From NCBI RefSeq assembly GCF_000212735.1, contig NC_015510.1:3188315-3252314 (forward strand): a DNA stretch of 64,000 nt, read 5' to 3'. This document shows positions 36,039 to 44,807 of the stretch, piece after piece; within the stretch, counting starts at the first letter, position 1; the number at the start of each line of letters is the position of its first letter. The DNA is from Haliscomenobacter hydrossis DSM 1100 (lineage in GTDB: Bacteria; Bacteroidota; Bacteroidia; Chitinophagales; Saprospiraceae). Both the position numbers and the translations under genes were made by a program. A model generated the notes under the pieces. That model ran no database searches. It was given only the letters and a program-made list of their open reading frames with translations, and was not told the DNA's origin.

Positions 36039-37022
36039 ATGAAAAATCTCCTCTTTGCCCTTTGCTTATTGCTTGGTACTCGTGCCCATGCCCAATTTTT
36101 CAAACAAGACAATGGCCTCGCCCATACCTTTTCAATTGTAGCCCGAGACGAAAAAACCGGAGAAATGGCGGTGGGGGTGCAAAGCCATTGGTTCAGTGTA
36201 GGTACTTCCGTTTCCTGGGCTGAGGCGGGTGTAGGTGCTGTTGCCACCCAATCGTTTACCAACAAGCCCTTCGGCATTCGGGGTTTGGCCTTGCTCAGGG
36301 CAGGAAAGACGGCCCAAGAAGCACTCGATATTTTATTGTCCGACGATCCGGGCAAGGAAGTGCGCCAAGTCGGGATTGTGGACGCCAAAGGCAATGTGGC
36401 CAATTTTACCGGGAAAAATTGTATAGATTTTGCCGGAGATTTGCAAGGGAAAGGCTACGCCGTACAGGCCAATATGATGCTGAACAACGAAGTGCCCGCA
36501 GCCATGGCCAAGGCGTATGAAGCCAATCTGAATCTGCCCTTGGCCGAACGGGTTTTGGCCACACTCAAAGCCGCACAAAAAGTGGGTGGAGATATTCGGG
36601 GCAAACAATCCGCGGTCATTTTGGTGGTCAAAGGGAAAGCTACGGGTAAACCTTGGGATGAAAATCACCTCGTTGATTTACGGGTAGATGACCATGCCGC
36701 CCCACTGGTCGAGTTGGAGCGCCTCTTGACCCTGCACCGCGCTTACGAGCACATGAACAACGGCGATTTGGCCACCGAAAAGAACGACATGCCCCTGGCC
36801 ATGCAGGAATACGAAGCGGCCATGAAAATGTTTCCCAAGAACCTGGAAATGCAGTATTGGACGGCAATCACTTTGGCGAACAATGGGAATGTGGCCAAAG
36901 CGGCCAAGATGCTCAAAGGTGTTTATGCCAAGGAGCCGCTGTGGCGGGAATTGACGAAACGATTGCCGAAGTCGGGGGTGTTGACGGTGAAGGCGGAGGA
37001 GATGGGAGCTTTGCTGAAATAA
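36039..37022 (+). CDS. DUF1028 protein (Ntn-hydrolase-like), exported
   Basis: 327-residue protein with a signal peptide (LLFALCLLLGTRAHA). Residues ~27-225 match DUF1028, an Ntn-hydrolase-like family: HTFSIVARDEKTGEMAVGVQSHWFSVGTSVSWAEAGVGAVATQ, then GIRGLALLRAGKTAQEAL. The C-terminal ~100 residues are TPR-like helices (AMQEYEAAMKMFPKNLEMQYWTAITLANNGN). Family role is uncertain; a peptidase or amidase activity has been suggested for the fold, not shown here. It precedes the DUF3500 gene on the same strand with 44 bp between. Confidence 0.83.
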   Translation: MKNLLFALCLLLGTRAHAQFFKQDNGLAHTFSIVARDEKTGEMAVGVQSHWFSVGTSVSWAEAGVGAVATQSFTNKPFGIRGLALLRAGKTAQEALDILLSDDPGKEVRQVGIVDAKGNVANFTGKNCIDFAGDLQGKGYAVQANMMLNNEVPAAMAKAYEANLNLPLAERVLATLKAAQKVGGDIRGKQSAVILVVKGKATGKPWDENHLVDLRVDDHAAPLVELERLLTLHRAYEHMNNGDLATEKNDMPLAMQEYEAAMKMFPKNLEMQYWTAITLANNGNVAKAAKMLKGVYAKEPLWRELTKRLPKSGVLTVKAEEMGALLK

Positions 37023-37066
37023 AGGAGGTTATCGCTTTTTTCTTATTTTCACAAAAATTGAGTTCA

Positions 37067-38572
37067 ATGAAAAAAGCGAGTTACCTGCTTCTGTTCATCT
37101 CTTGGCCACTTTTTGCAATTTATGCCCAACAAAGTCCAAATAAAGGAGCTTATACGCTCTCTTTTAAGCTTCACCTGACGGGAGTCCCTAGCCCCGATTC
37201 TGTTGCCCTTGCCTGGCTGCTGTTTCCTTCACCGGAAACCAGACCAGTCAAAATGAATGGCCCTAACTCCGATGGCTACTACAACATGGAGATCTCCTTT
37301 CCCGATTCGGCCAGGGGCAAAACCTTGTTGTATCGGTATCGATCGGGTAATCAATTCGATATCCGCCGCAACTTCAAATTTGATAAAAATGGGCCTCAAA
37401 GTTTGGTGGATCGATGGGGCTATCTGGATGGTATGGCCGGTAAAGTCAAACCGGCTCAACCCATTGTAGTGTTCCAAGCCAACACCGCACCAGAGACGTC
37501 AGAACTCGCCAAACCATTTGTAGGCATTACCAACGCTGGAAAACCAGTTGAACATTTGTTCCCCATAAAAAGAACCGGGGCAAGTACAAAGCCCATCAAA
37601 AAAGCGGTTACTGCTTTTCTCGATGCCCTCAGTCCAGCCCAAAGATCAAAATGTACCTTCCCCATTGAATCCAATGAATGGCGGCGCTGGCACAACATCG
37701 AATTTTACCAAAGAACGGGTATTGGTTTGGAAGAACTGAATGCCCAGCAAAAAGAACTGGCCTTTGGCATTTTGAAAGAAAGTCTCAGTACCAAAGGGCT
37801 GGAAAAGTCGAGGTCAATCATGAAAATGGAAGCGCATTTGGCCACTTTACGGCCCGACAACAAGTTATTGGGTGGCGAAAAGTATTGGTTCACGTTTATG
37901 GGTACGCCCTCTGCTAAAAAACCTTGGGGTTGGCAAATTGACGGGCATCATTTGGTCATCAATTATTTTGTATTGGAAAGCCAGATCGTAATGACCCCCA
38001 CGTTTATGGGTTCTGAGCCCACCTATGCTGAATCTGGCATCAACAAAGGGCTGAGGACGTTCGAAGCTGAGGAGAGCAGGGGTTTAGATTTTTATCAGTC
38101 GCTCAATGCGGAGCAAAAAGCCAAAGCCCGACTCTGGGACAAAAAAGAGATGGATTTCAACCGAACTGAGGCCTTTCGAGACAATGAAATCATTCCCTTT
38201 ACCGGTATCTCCGCACAAGAGCTAACTGCAGCCCAACAGGAAGGCCTGCTCGGTTTGATCGCCGAGTACGTTGAGGATATGAGGAATGAGCACGCTAACA
38301 TCAAAATGTTAGAAGTGCTCTCGCATCTAGAGGAGACTTATTTCACCTGGGTGCAAGGCGAAAAGATGGAGGACCCGTTTTATTACCGCATCCACAGTCC
38401 GGTTATCCTGATTGAATTTGACCACCAAACTCCAGTCGCCATCTGGGATCGTTCCAAGCCTCGGCCTGGCCCGGTTAAAACGCATATTCATACGGTAGTG
38501 CGTACACCAAATGGCAATGATTATGGGAAGGATTTATTAAGGGAGCATTTGGAGGCTCGGCATAGGGAGTAG
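37067..38572 (+). CDS. DUF3500 protein, exported
   Basis: 501-residue protein starting MKKASYLLLFISWPLFAIYAQQ, a clear signal peptide; an extended reading from 36857 runs through the preceding gene. Residues ~20-150 look like a periplasmic beta-domain. From ~180 on it matches DUF3500: AVTAFLDALSPAQRSKCTFPIESNEWRRWHNIEF, then KYWFTFMGTPSAKKPWGWQIDGHHLVINYFV and TPTFMGSEP. The many conserved His, Trp and Glu suggest a metal site, but the biochemistry of DUF3500 is unknown. Probably one transcript with the DUF1028 gene. Confidence 0.82.
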   Translation: MKKASYLLLFISWPLFAIYAQQSPNKGAYTLSFKLHLTGVPSPDSVALAWLLFPSPETRPVKMNGPNSDGYYNMEISFPDSARGKTLLYRYRSGNQFDIRRNFKFDKNGPQSLVDRWGYLDGMAGKVKPAQPIVVFQANTAPETSELAKPFVGITNAGKPVEHLFPIKRTGASTKPIKKAVTAFLDALSPAQRSKCTFPIESNEWRRWHNIEFYQRTGIGLEELNAQQKELAFGILKESLSTKGLEKSRSIMKMEAHLATLRPDNKLLGGEKYWFTFMGTPSAKKPWGWQIDGHHLVINYFVLESQIVMTPTFMGSEPTYAESGINKGLRTFEAEESRGLDFYQSLNAEQKAKARLWDKKEMDFNRTEAFRDNEIIPFTGISAQELTAAQQEGLLGLIAEYVEDMRNEHANIKMLEVLSHLEETYFTWVQGEKMEDPFYYRIHSPVILIEFDHQTPVAIWDRSKPRPGPVKTHIHTVVRTPNGNDYGKDLLREHLEARHRE

Positions 38573-38622
38573 GAAATGAGGGGATAGGGCTATGTTATTG
38601 AATTAACCTTCAACCTGATATT

Positions 38623-38877
38623 TTACCATTGTTCTACTTCTTTTTTCAAATCCTCTAGGCTAGTTGCTTTACCATTGTTCATTGCTTCTAAGCGACTGCG
38701 ATAGGCAACTCTGGCATATTCTGCCGTCACGGGGGTTCCATCTAGCTCGTATCCAATAACTCCTTCTTCCTCTTGCTGGACATAAGTATCCAACATTGCA
38801 TAAACAACCGTCAAAAAGTGATCGTCGATTTGGTCTATTAAGTGATGTACTTCTGTTCTTAATTCAGTGGTGCTCAT
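38623..38877 (-). CDS. Antitoxin-like small protein, no adjacent toxin
   Basis: 84-residue acidic protein (MSTTELRTEVHHLIDQIDDHFLTVVYAMLDTYVQ at its start). The helical N-terminus plus the late GTPVTAEYARVAYRSRLEAMNNGKATSLEDLKKEVEQW fits RelB/ParD-like addiction-module antitoxins of Bacteroidota. I use ATG 38877; the longer frame opens at TTG. No RelE/ParE-type toxin frame follows in the 50 bp before the DUF3500 stop or precedes it, so the gene looks solitary. The 277 bp upstream hold a 39-codon minus frame (38921-39040) of doubtful coding status. Confidence 0.55.
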   Translation of the reverse strand: MSTTELRTEVHHLIDQIDDHFLTVVYAMLDTYVQQEEEGVIGYELDGTPVTAEYARVAYRSRLEAMNNGKATSLEDLKKEVEQW

Positions 38878-39154
38878 TGATGAATGTTTTGATGCGTTCA
38901 ATTTAAAGTCTTTCCTTCACTCATGCAAGCATATGCCTCTCTACATAAAGAACTCTTCCGCAGCAATCTACAAGTCCTGCGTTGATTCTTTCCAGTTTTT
39001 TTTGCTCGGCTGGTTGATCTACTGCGGCAATACTGGCCATTTTCGTTTTTTTACAAATCTACATTTTTTAGGCTAAAAAAGCCAATAAAATTGATCCAAC
39101 TAAGGTACTCATTGATGGGTATTTTAAAGAGCCGAGCAAGCCCAAGGCTTACCC

Positions 39155-40975
39155 CTACGCCATCGCCTGCAACTCCACCAACTTCCGATATTCTCCATTT
39201 TTCTCCAACAACTCGGCATGGCTGCCCCGTTCCACAATCCGCCCGGCGCGCATCACGATGATTTCATCGGCGTATTGCACGGTGGATAAACGATGAGCGA
39301 TGACCAGGCTGGTGCGGTCTTTCATGAGGTTGAGCAGGGCTTCTTGCACCAGTTTTTCGGATTCGGAGTCGAGCGCGGAGGTGGCTTCGTCGAGGATGAG
39401 AATGGGTGGATTTTTGAGCACCGCTCTGGCAATGGTCAGGCGTTGGCGTTGGCCGCCACTGAGTTTGCTGCCGCGGTCACCGATGTTGGTTTGGTAGCCG
39501 TTTTCGGTGGCGACGATGAAGTTGTGGGCGTTGGCGATTTTGGCGGCACGTTCTACATCTTCTGGCGTAACGTCCTTCAGTCCAAAAACGATGTTGTTGT
39601 AAATGGAATCGTTGAACAGGATCGCTTCCTGGGATACAATCCCCAATTGATTGCGCAAATCCTGCAAGGTCAAATCTTTGATGTTGATGCCATCGATGTA
39701 AATGCCGCCCTCGCTTACGTCATAAAAACGGGGCAACAAGTCGGCCATGGTGGATTTTCCGGCACCGGAAGCACCTACCAAGGCCACCAGTTTTCCTTTG
39801 TGGATATTCAGGTTGATGTTTTGCAATACCGGTTCGTCGGCGTTGCGGTAGTGGAAACTGACATTCCGGTATTCAATGCCTTTTTCAAATGTTTGGAACG
39901 GGGTTGGGTCGGGTTTTTCTTCAATGAGCACGGGGGCGTTAAGAATGTGCTCCACCCTTTGCATGGCCGCAATGCCCCGTTGTACATCGTACAAACCGCG
40001 CGAGAAGGCTTTAGCGGGGTTGAGTACACTAAAAAAAGCGTACAAAAAGGAAATAAAGGTACTCGCTTCGATGCTGCCTTTGAACACCATGCGGGACCCA
40101 AACCACAACAAAACGGACACCACCGCAATTCCCAGAAACTCGGATAAGGGTGAAGCCAAATCACGACGCCACAACATCCGCGTTTGCATGCGGCGGTAAT
40201 CGTTGTTTTCGCGGTTGAATTTGGTCTCCTGGTATTTTTCGGCATTAAACCCCTTGATGATGCGCAAACCGGAAATGGCTTCTTCGACTATAGATACAAT
40301 GGTGCCCAGCCGCTCCTGAACTTTGGAAGAACTTTTGCGCAAAGTACGCCCAATTCCCCCGATGATTACTGCTGAAAAAAGGATGAGAATAAAGACAAAA
40401 CCCGTCAGAACTGGACTAACGTACAGCATGAATATCAAACTCAAGGTGATGATGATGGGCTCCCGGAAAATGGATTCCAGGGCATTCAGGATGCTCCATT
40501 CGATTTCTTGTACATCGGCAGTGATCCGCGACATGAGATCGCCCTTCCGTTCTTCCGAAAAATATCCTAGGGGCAGCACCAGAATTTTGCTAAACAATTG
40601 CTCGCGCACGTCCCGCACAATGCCATTTCGCGCCGGGGCCATAAAGAACATGGCCAGGTAGTTGAACAAATTTTTGCAGAAAAAAACCAACAGGATCACC
40701 GCACAAATCCGAATCAATGCACCCTCCTGCCCCTGCGTTTGAATCAAATGGCTGATTTGGTAATTGAGTTGTGCCCTGAGGCCATCAGCACTCCAGCTCC
40801 AGACCGGAACCGGCAAGGCTTGGACGTTTTTTTGGAAAATGATATCGAGCAATGGAATCAGCAGCGGAATACTGGCTACGTTGAACACCGCCATCAGGAT
40901 ATTGCTCGCAATGCTCAGCGCTACATTGGCGCGGTACTTGCGGAGAAAGGAAAGTAAGCGCCAGAAACTGCTCAT
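39155..40975 (-). CDS. ABC exporter, fused permease and ATPase
   Basis: About 606-residue half-transporter of the MsbA/lipid and peptide exporter type, acting as a homodimer in the inner membrane. Six TM helices (~20-320) precede an ATPase with Walker A GASGAGKST, signature LSGGQRQRLTIARAV, Walker B PPILILDEATSALD and the H-loop LVIAHRLSTV. I start at ATG 40975 (MSSFWRLLSFLRKYR). The frame continues upstream 63 bp, but that part merely translates the TTTTCAT tandem repeat. Substrate is not predictable; lipid export is likely. It sits behind accC on the same strand. Confidence 0.92.
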   Translation of the reverse strand: MSSFWRLLSFLRKYRANVALSIASNILMAVFNVASIPLLIPLLDIIFQKNVQALPVPVWSWSADGLRAQLNYQISHLIQTQGQEGALIRICAVILLVFFCKNLFNYLAMFFMAPARNGIVRDVREQLFSKILVLPLGYFSEERKGDLMSRITADVQEIEWSILNALESIFREPIIITLSLIFMLYVSPVLTGFVFILILFSAVIIGGIGRTLRKSSSKVQERLGTIVSIVEEAISGLRIIKGFNAEKYQETKFNRENNDYRRMQTRMLWRRDLASPLSEFLGIAVVSVLLWFGSRMVFKGSIEASTFISFLYAFFSVLNPAKAFSRGLYDVQRGIAAMQRVEHILNAPVLIEEKPDPTPFQTFEKGIEYRNVSFHYRNADEPVLQNINLNIHKGKLVALVGASGAGKSTMADLLPRFYDVSEGGIYIDGINIKDLTLQDLRNQLGIVSQEAILFNDSIYNNIVFGLKDVTPEDVERAAKIANAHNFIVATENGYQTNIGDRGSKLSGGQRQRLTIARAVLKNPPILILDEATSALDSESEKLVQEALLNLMKDRTSLVIAHRLSTVQYADEIIVMRAGRIVERGSHAELLEKNGEYRKLVELQAMA

Positions 40976-40979
40976 GTAA

Positions 40980-41101
40980 ATGAAAAATGAAAAATGAAAA
41001 ATGAAAAATGAAAAACGATAAGTCAAGTGAATGGGCAATAAATGCTGAATCCAGGGTACTGACTTTATATTTTTCGTTTTTCATTTTTCATTTTTCATTT
41101 T
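40980..41101. repeat. Inverted tandem repeat, unit ATGAAAA (7 bp)
   Basis: Left arm: five ATGAAAA copies (40980-41014). Right arm: three complementary TTTTTCA copies (41077-41097 with flanks). 40991-41017 and 41075-41101 are perfectly complementary over 27 bp, separated by 57 bp. It lies between the accC stop and the ABC transporter start, so the RNA would fold into a long hairpin just before translation of the transporter. Confidence 0.85.
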
Positions 41102-41102
41102 A

Positions 41103-42443
41103 TTAGTCTTTAAAGTTGAAATCATTCAAAAAACTCGTATTGAAATCGCCCTTGCGGAAATTTTCATCCTTCATCAACTTCTGGTGGAAGGACACCGTAG
41201 TTTTTGGTCCTTCAATGATGAACTCGTCCAGGGCGCGCTCCATTTTGCGGATACACTCCTCGCGGGTGCGGGCACGACAGATGAGTTTGGCAATCATTGA
41301 ATCGTAATACGGTGGAATGGTATAGCCGGCATAGACGTGGGTATCCACTCGTACTCCGTGGCCTTTTGAGCTATGGAAAGAAGTAATTTTACCTGGACTT
41401 GGGCGAAAATCAAAATTTGGATCCTCTGCGTTGATGCGGCACTCCATGGCGTGCATCTGTGGATAGCGGTTGCCTCCCGTAATGGGTTCACCCGCCGCAA
41501 TTTTGATTTGTTCTTTGATCAGGTCAAAATCGATTACCTCTTCGGTTACGGGGTGTTCCACCTGGATGCGGGTATTCATTTCCATGAAGTAGAAATTCCG
41601 GTACTTATCAACCAAAAACTCGATCGTGCCTACCCCTTCGTACTTAATGGCCTCACCAGCTTTAACTGCGGCATTTCCCATTTTTTCGCGCAGCTCGTCG
41701 GTCATGAATGGCGAAGGGCATTCCTCTACCAATTTCTGATGGCGGCGCTGAATAGAACAATCGCGTTCAGAAAGGTGAATGACTTTGCCGTATTGGTCAC
41801 CAACGATTTGGAATTCGATGTGGCGAGGCTCTTCGATGTATTTCTCCATGTAGATGCCGTCGTTGGAGAAGGACGCTTTGGCCTCCATACGGGCAGTATT
41901 CCAGGCACTTTCAAAGTCTTCTTCTTTCCAAACGATGCGCATACCCTTGCCACCACCACCGGCGGTAGCTTTGAGGATGATGGGGTAGCCCACTTCTTTG
42001 GCTTGCTTTTTCCCTGCTGGAACATCCTGCAACAAGCCACCGGAGCCGGGTACTACGGGTACTTGGGCTGCAATCATCGTTTCTTTGGCGGTGATTTTAT
42101 CCCCCATTTTCCTGATCTGCTCGGGTGTTGGACCAATAAACTTGATGCCGTACTCCAAACAAACCTCAGCGAAATCAGCATTTTCTGCTAAAAATCCATA
42201 ACCTGGATGCACTGCATCCGCGTTGGTGATTTCTACGGCAGCCATAATGCGTGGAATACTCAAATAGGACTCCGAAGATTGAGGAGGACCAATACAAACC
42301 GCTTCATCGGCAAATCGCACGTGCAGGCTTTCCCGATCGGCTGTAGAATAAACTGCAACCGTCTTGATGCCCATTTCCCGGCAAGTGCGGATAATACGCA
42401 GTGCAATTTCACCGCGATTGGCTATGAGGATTTTGTTGAACAT
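41103..42443 (-). CDS. accC: Acetyl-CoA carboxylase, biotin carboxylase subunit
   Basis: 446-residue ATP-grasp enzyme that carboxylates biotin on AccB, the first step of fatty acid synthesis. Signatures: [40 protein letters not shown], the glycine-rich [18 protein letters not shown] loop, [43 protein letters not shown] and the C-terminal [19 protein letters not shown]. Standard length. It follows accB on the same strand, separated by a 135-bp gap full of inverted GGTTCGGG repeats. Confidence 0.98.
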   Translation of the reverse strand: MFNKILIANRGEIALRIIRTCREMGIKTVAVYSTADRESLHVRFADEAVCIGPPQSSESYLSIPRIMAAVEITNADAVHPGYGFLAENADFAEVCLEYGIKFIGPTPEQIRKMGDKITAKETMIAAQVPVVPGSGGLLQDVPAGKKQAKEVGYPIILKATAGGGGKGMRIVWKEEDFESAWNTARMEAKASFSNDGIYMEKYIEEPRHIEFQIVGDQYGKVIHLSERDCSIQRRHQKLVEECPSPFMTDELREKMGNAAVKAGEAIKYEGVGTIEFLVDKYRNFYFMEMNTRIQVEHPVTEEVIDFDLIKEQIKIAAGEPITGGNRYPQMHAMECRINAEDPNFDFRPSPGKITSFHSSKGHGVRVDTHVYAGYTIPPYYDSMIAKLICRARTREECIRKMERALDEFIIEGPKTTVSFHQKLMKDENFRKGDFNTSFLNDFNFKD

Positions 42444-42464
42444 TCGTCAAAGGATTCTGAAGGG

Positions 42465-42577
42465 AGTTCGGGGGTTCGGGAGTTCGGGGGTTCGGGGGTT
42501 CGGGGGTTCAAAAGTTGATGACAACCCTCGAACCCCCGAACCCTCGAACTCCCGAACCCTCGAACTCCCGAACCCTC
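42465..42577. repeat. Inverted tandem repeat, unit (A/G)GTTCGGG (8 bp)
   Basis: Left arm: five and a half octamers (42465-42509, alternating AGTTCGGG and GGTTCGGG). Right arm (42525-42577): complementary CGAACCC(C/T) octamers. The pair can fold into a long GC-rich hairpin between accB and accC, which otherwise form a normal operon. A second locus with the same unit lies at 60980-61073. Confidence 0.85.
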
Positions 42578-42578
42578 T

Positions 42579-43100
42579 TTATTTCGGATCTACCAAGAAA
42601 AGAACCTGATCGTACTCTACAGGCTGAGCATCTTCCACCAGCACCTTTACTACGGTTCCGCTGATGTCGGCTTCAATTTCGTTGAACAATTTCATGGCCT
42701 CGACAATACAGACCACTGAACCTACACTAATGGTATCCCCAACTTTGACAAAAGCGGGCTTATCCGGACCAGCCGACCGGTAGAAAGTGCCAACAATAGG
42801 TGACTTAACGGCTTTATAGCGGCTTTCGTCACCAGCAGCAGATGTTTTGCTCGGGGCTGGATCGGCAGCAGACGCAGGCGTTGGAGCAGCTACCGGAGCA
42901 GGTGTTTCCAAGCTAGCGGAATTGGCTGTAACCGAGACTGGCTGTGGTAGCGTCGCTTGAATGGAGGGAACAACATACTGTCCTTTCCCAAAATATTTGG
43001 TACGGATTTGCAGTTCAAATTCTCCATCTTTCATTTTGAACTCAGAGAGCTCCAGCCGGCTTACCAGCTTCAGTAATTCTTGAATCTCCTTTGCATCCAT
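42579..43100 (-). CDS. accB: Acetyl-CoA carboxylase, biotin carboxyl carrier protein
   Basis: 173-residue carrier. The biotinylated lysine is K137 in [14 protein letters not shown], inside a C-terminal biotinyl domain (~95-173). An N-terminal ~45-residue helical domain ([26 protein letters not shown]) and a Pro/Ala-rich linker complete the usual layout. The stop of efp is 3 bp upstream of its start, so efp, accB and accC are co-transcribed in the order fabH-efp-accB-accC. Confidence 0.97.
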   Translation of the reverse strand: MDAKEIQELLKLVSRLELSEFKMKDGEFELQIRTKYFGKGQYVVPSIQATLPQPVSVTANSASLETPAPVAAPTPASAADPAPSKTSAAGDESRYKAVKSPIVGTFYRSAGPDKPAFVKVGDTISVGSVVCIVEAMKLFNEIEADISGTVVKVLVEDAQPVEYDQVLFLVDPK

Positions 43101-43103
43101 AAG

Positions 43104-43673
43104 TTACTGTTGTTTAACACGTTCCATATAAGCCCCAGTATGGGTATCGATCTTGACAAAGTCGCCTTGATTGATGAACAGGGGAACTCTAATTTCAGCG
43201 CCACTTTCAACGGTTGCGGGTTTAAACGCATTGGTTGCCGTATCTCCTTTTAGGCCAGGCTCGGTATAGGTGATTTCCATGATTACCGATGAGGCCATTT
43301 CCAGGGTCAATACTATGTCTTTAGCTGCGTGGTACAGAATGTCCACTTCCATACCTTCTTTGAGCAAATCTGGGCGCTCGATCAATTTTTCATCAATTGA
43401 AACTTGCTCGTAATCTTCATTGTTCATGAAGTTATGCCCCATTTCATCTTTATAAAGGTACTGAAATTTACGACGTTCAATCCTTACTTCGTCGATTTTT
43501 GCACTCGAGGGGAAAGTATTGTCCACCAGCTTCCCGTTGGTCATGCTCTTGAGCTTGGTACGTACAAAGGCCGCACCACGAGCAGGTTTTACGTGTTGAA
43601 ATTCAATGACGGTCCAGATGTCGCCTTCCCATTCCATACAGAGTCCGTTGCGGATATCGGATGTAGAAGCCAT
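43104..43673 (-). CDS. efp: Translation elongation factor P
   Basis: 189-residue factor that relieves ribosomes stalled at polyproline. Three OB-like domains; the tip loop of domain I reads KPARGAAFVRTKL, with Arg at the modification position, as in rhamnosylated or unmodified EF-P rather than the EpmA-lysine type. KOW-like and the GDTATNAFKPATVESGAEIRVPLFINQGDFVKIDT C-terminal block are normal. It sits between fabH and accB, a common Bacteroidota order. Confidence 0.97.
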   Translation of the reverse strand: MASTSDIRNGLCMEWEGDIWTVIEFQHVKPARGAAFVRTKLKSMTNGKLVDNTFPSSAKIDEVRIERRKFQYLYKDEMGHNFMNNEDYEQVSIDEKLIERPDLLKEGMEVDILYHAAKDIVLTLEMASSVIMEITYTEPGLKGDTATNAFKPATVESGAEIRVPLFINQGDFVKIDTHTGAYMERVKQQ

Positions 43674-43702
43674 GAAAGTTCAATTTATGTTAATGTAAAA
43701 AA

Positions 43703-43733
43703 AGGTTCAAAGTTCGGGGTTCGATGTTCGTGG
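43703..43733. repeat. Single-armed GTTCGGGG-type repeat between efp and fabH
   Basis: GGTTCAAAGTTCGGGGTTCG occurs here with no complementary arm. The words are those of the two-armed repeats at 42465 and 60980, so this looks like a relict or founder copy. Confidence 0.45.
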
Positions 43734-43735
43734 GT

Positions 43736-44737
43736 TTATGGGTTGGTATCGTAAGCCCATTTGATGTAAATGGCTCCCCAGGTAAACCCACCGCCAAATG
43801 CGGTCAAAATCAGGTTGTCTCCTTTTTTGAGTTGGCTTTCCCATTCCCACAAGCACAAGGGGAGTGTTCCGGCAGTGGTATTGCCGTATTTCTGGATATT
43901 GACCATCACCCTTTCCATGGGGAATTTAGCCATATCCGAAACCGTTTCAATGATGCGTCGGTTGGCCTGGTGAGGCACTAGCCAGGCAATATCATCGGTA
44001 CTGAGGTGATTGCGTTCCATGATGCGCAGAACCACATCGGACATGCCAGTCACCGCTGCCTTGAACACGGGCTTACCGTTTTGATAGACGAAGTGTTCGC
44101 GGTTGATGACGGTATCAATGGTAGCTGGATGACGAGAGCCTCCGGCTTTTTGGTACAAATAATGCTGGCCAACGCCGTCGCTGTGGTGCAGCGAGTCCAT
44201 TACTCCGTAGTTTTCTTCCGTGGGTTCAAGCAATACTGCACCACCACCATCACCAAAGATGATACAAGTGGTACGATCGGTGTAATCAATGATGGAAGAC
44301 ATTTTATCAGCGCCAACCACAATTACCTTTTTATGGCTGCCCGATTCTACAAATTTGGCAGCAGTAGTCAAGGCATAAAGGAAGCCGGAACAAGCGGCGT
44401 TGATGTCGAAACAAAAGGCATTTTTGATGCCCACTGCGTCGGCAATGATGTTGGCGGTATCGGGGAACGGCATGTCCGCCGTTACGGTTGCACAAATCAA
44501 CAGGTCGATTTCTTCGGGCGTGGTATTGGTTTTTTTCAATAAACCATTGACAGCATTGATACCAATCACCGAAGTACCCTGGTTTTCTCCCTTGAGGATG
44601 CGACGTTCTTGGATACCCGTACGCGAGGTAATCCATTCACTGTTGGTATCCACCAGGTTCTCTAGTTCCTGATTGGTCAAAACGTAGTCAGGAACCCACC
44701 CCTGAACGCCGGTAATCGCGGCATGAATTTTAGACAT
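43736..44737 (-). CDS. fabH: Beta-ketoacyl-ACP synthase III
   Basis: 333-residue condensing enzyme that starts fatty acid synthesis from acetyl-CoA (or branched CoA) and malonyl-ACP. Catalytic triad: Cys at about 116 in INAACSGFLYAL, His in WLVPHQANRRI, Asn in KYGNTTAGTLPL. I use ATG 44737 (MSKIHAAITGVQGWVPDYVLT); the longer frame starts with TTG and adds 9 residues. First gene of the fabH-efp-accB-accC set. A 14-bp palindrome TTTGCGCGCGCAAA (44765-44778) lies 28 bp upstream of the start. Confidence 0.96.
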   Translation of the reverse strand: MSKIHAAITGVQGWVPDYVLTNQELENLVDTNSEWITSRTGIQERRILKGENQGTSVIGINAVNGLLKKTNTTPEEIDLLICATVTADMPFPDTANIIADAVGIKNAFCFDINAACSGFLYALTTAAKFVESGSHKKVIVVGADKMSSIIDYTDRTTCIIFGDGGGAVLLEPTEENYGVMDSLHHSDGVGQHYLYQKAGGSRHPATIDTVINREHFVYQNGKPVFKAAVTGMSDVVLRIMERNHLSTDDIAWLVPHQANRRIIETVSDMAKFPMERVMVNIQKYGNTTAGTLPLCLWEWESQLKKGDNLILTAFGGGFTWGAIYIKWAYDTNP

Positions 44738-44764
44738 AGCGTTGGATTTGAATCCAGTTGGCAA

Positions 44765-44778
44765 TTTGCGCGCGCAAA
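44765..44778. promoter_or_regulatory. 14-bp palindrome upstream of fabH
   Basis: TTTGCGCGCGCAAA is a perfect palindrome, and its right end runs into a minus-strand -7-like TATTTTTG (44775-44782). An operator role is possible; in FapR/FabT terms the sequence is not a match I can name. Confidence 0.35.
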
Positions 44779-44807
44779 AATATCAATAATCTTTTGCTTG
44801 TTAACAT

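Noticed and set aside
38921-39040. 39-codon minus ORF (MASIAAVDQPAEQKK...)
   Set aside because: Too short and without pattern to call; could be a relic of a small gene, but unsupported.
40976-41038. N-terminal extension of the ABC transporter (FSFFIFHFSFFI...)
   Set aside because: It is only the translation of the TTTTCAT tandem repeat; the true start is ATG 40975.
42465-42577. CRISPR array
   Set aside because: Units are 8 bp, contiguous, without spacers, and inverted in the second half; no cas genes are present.
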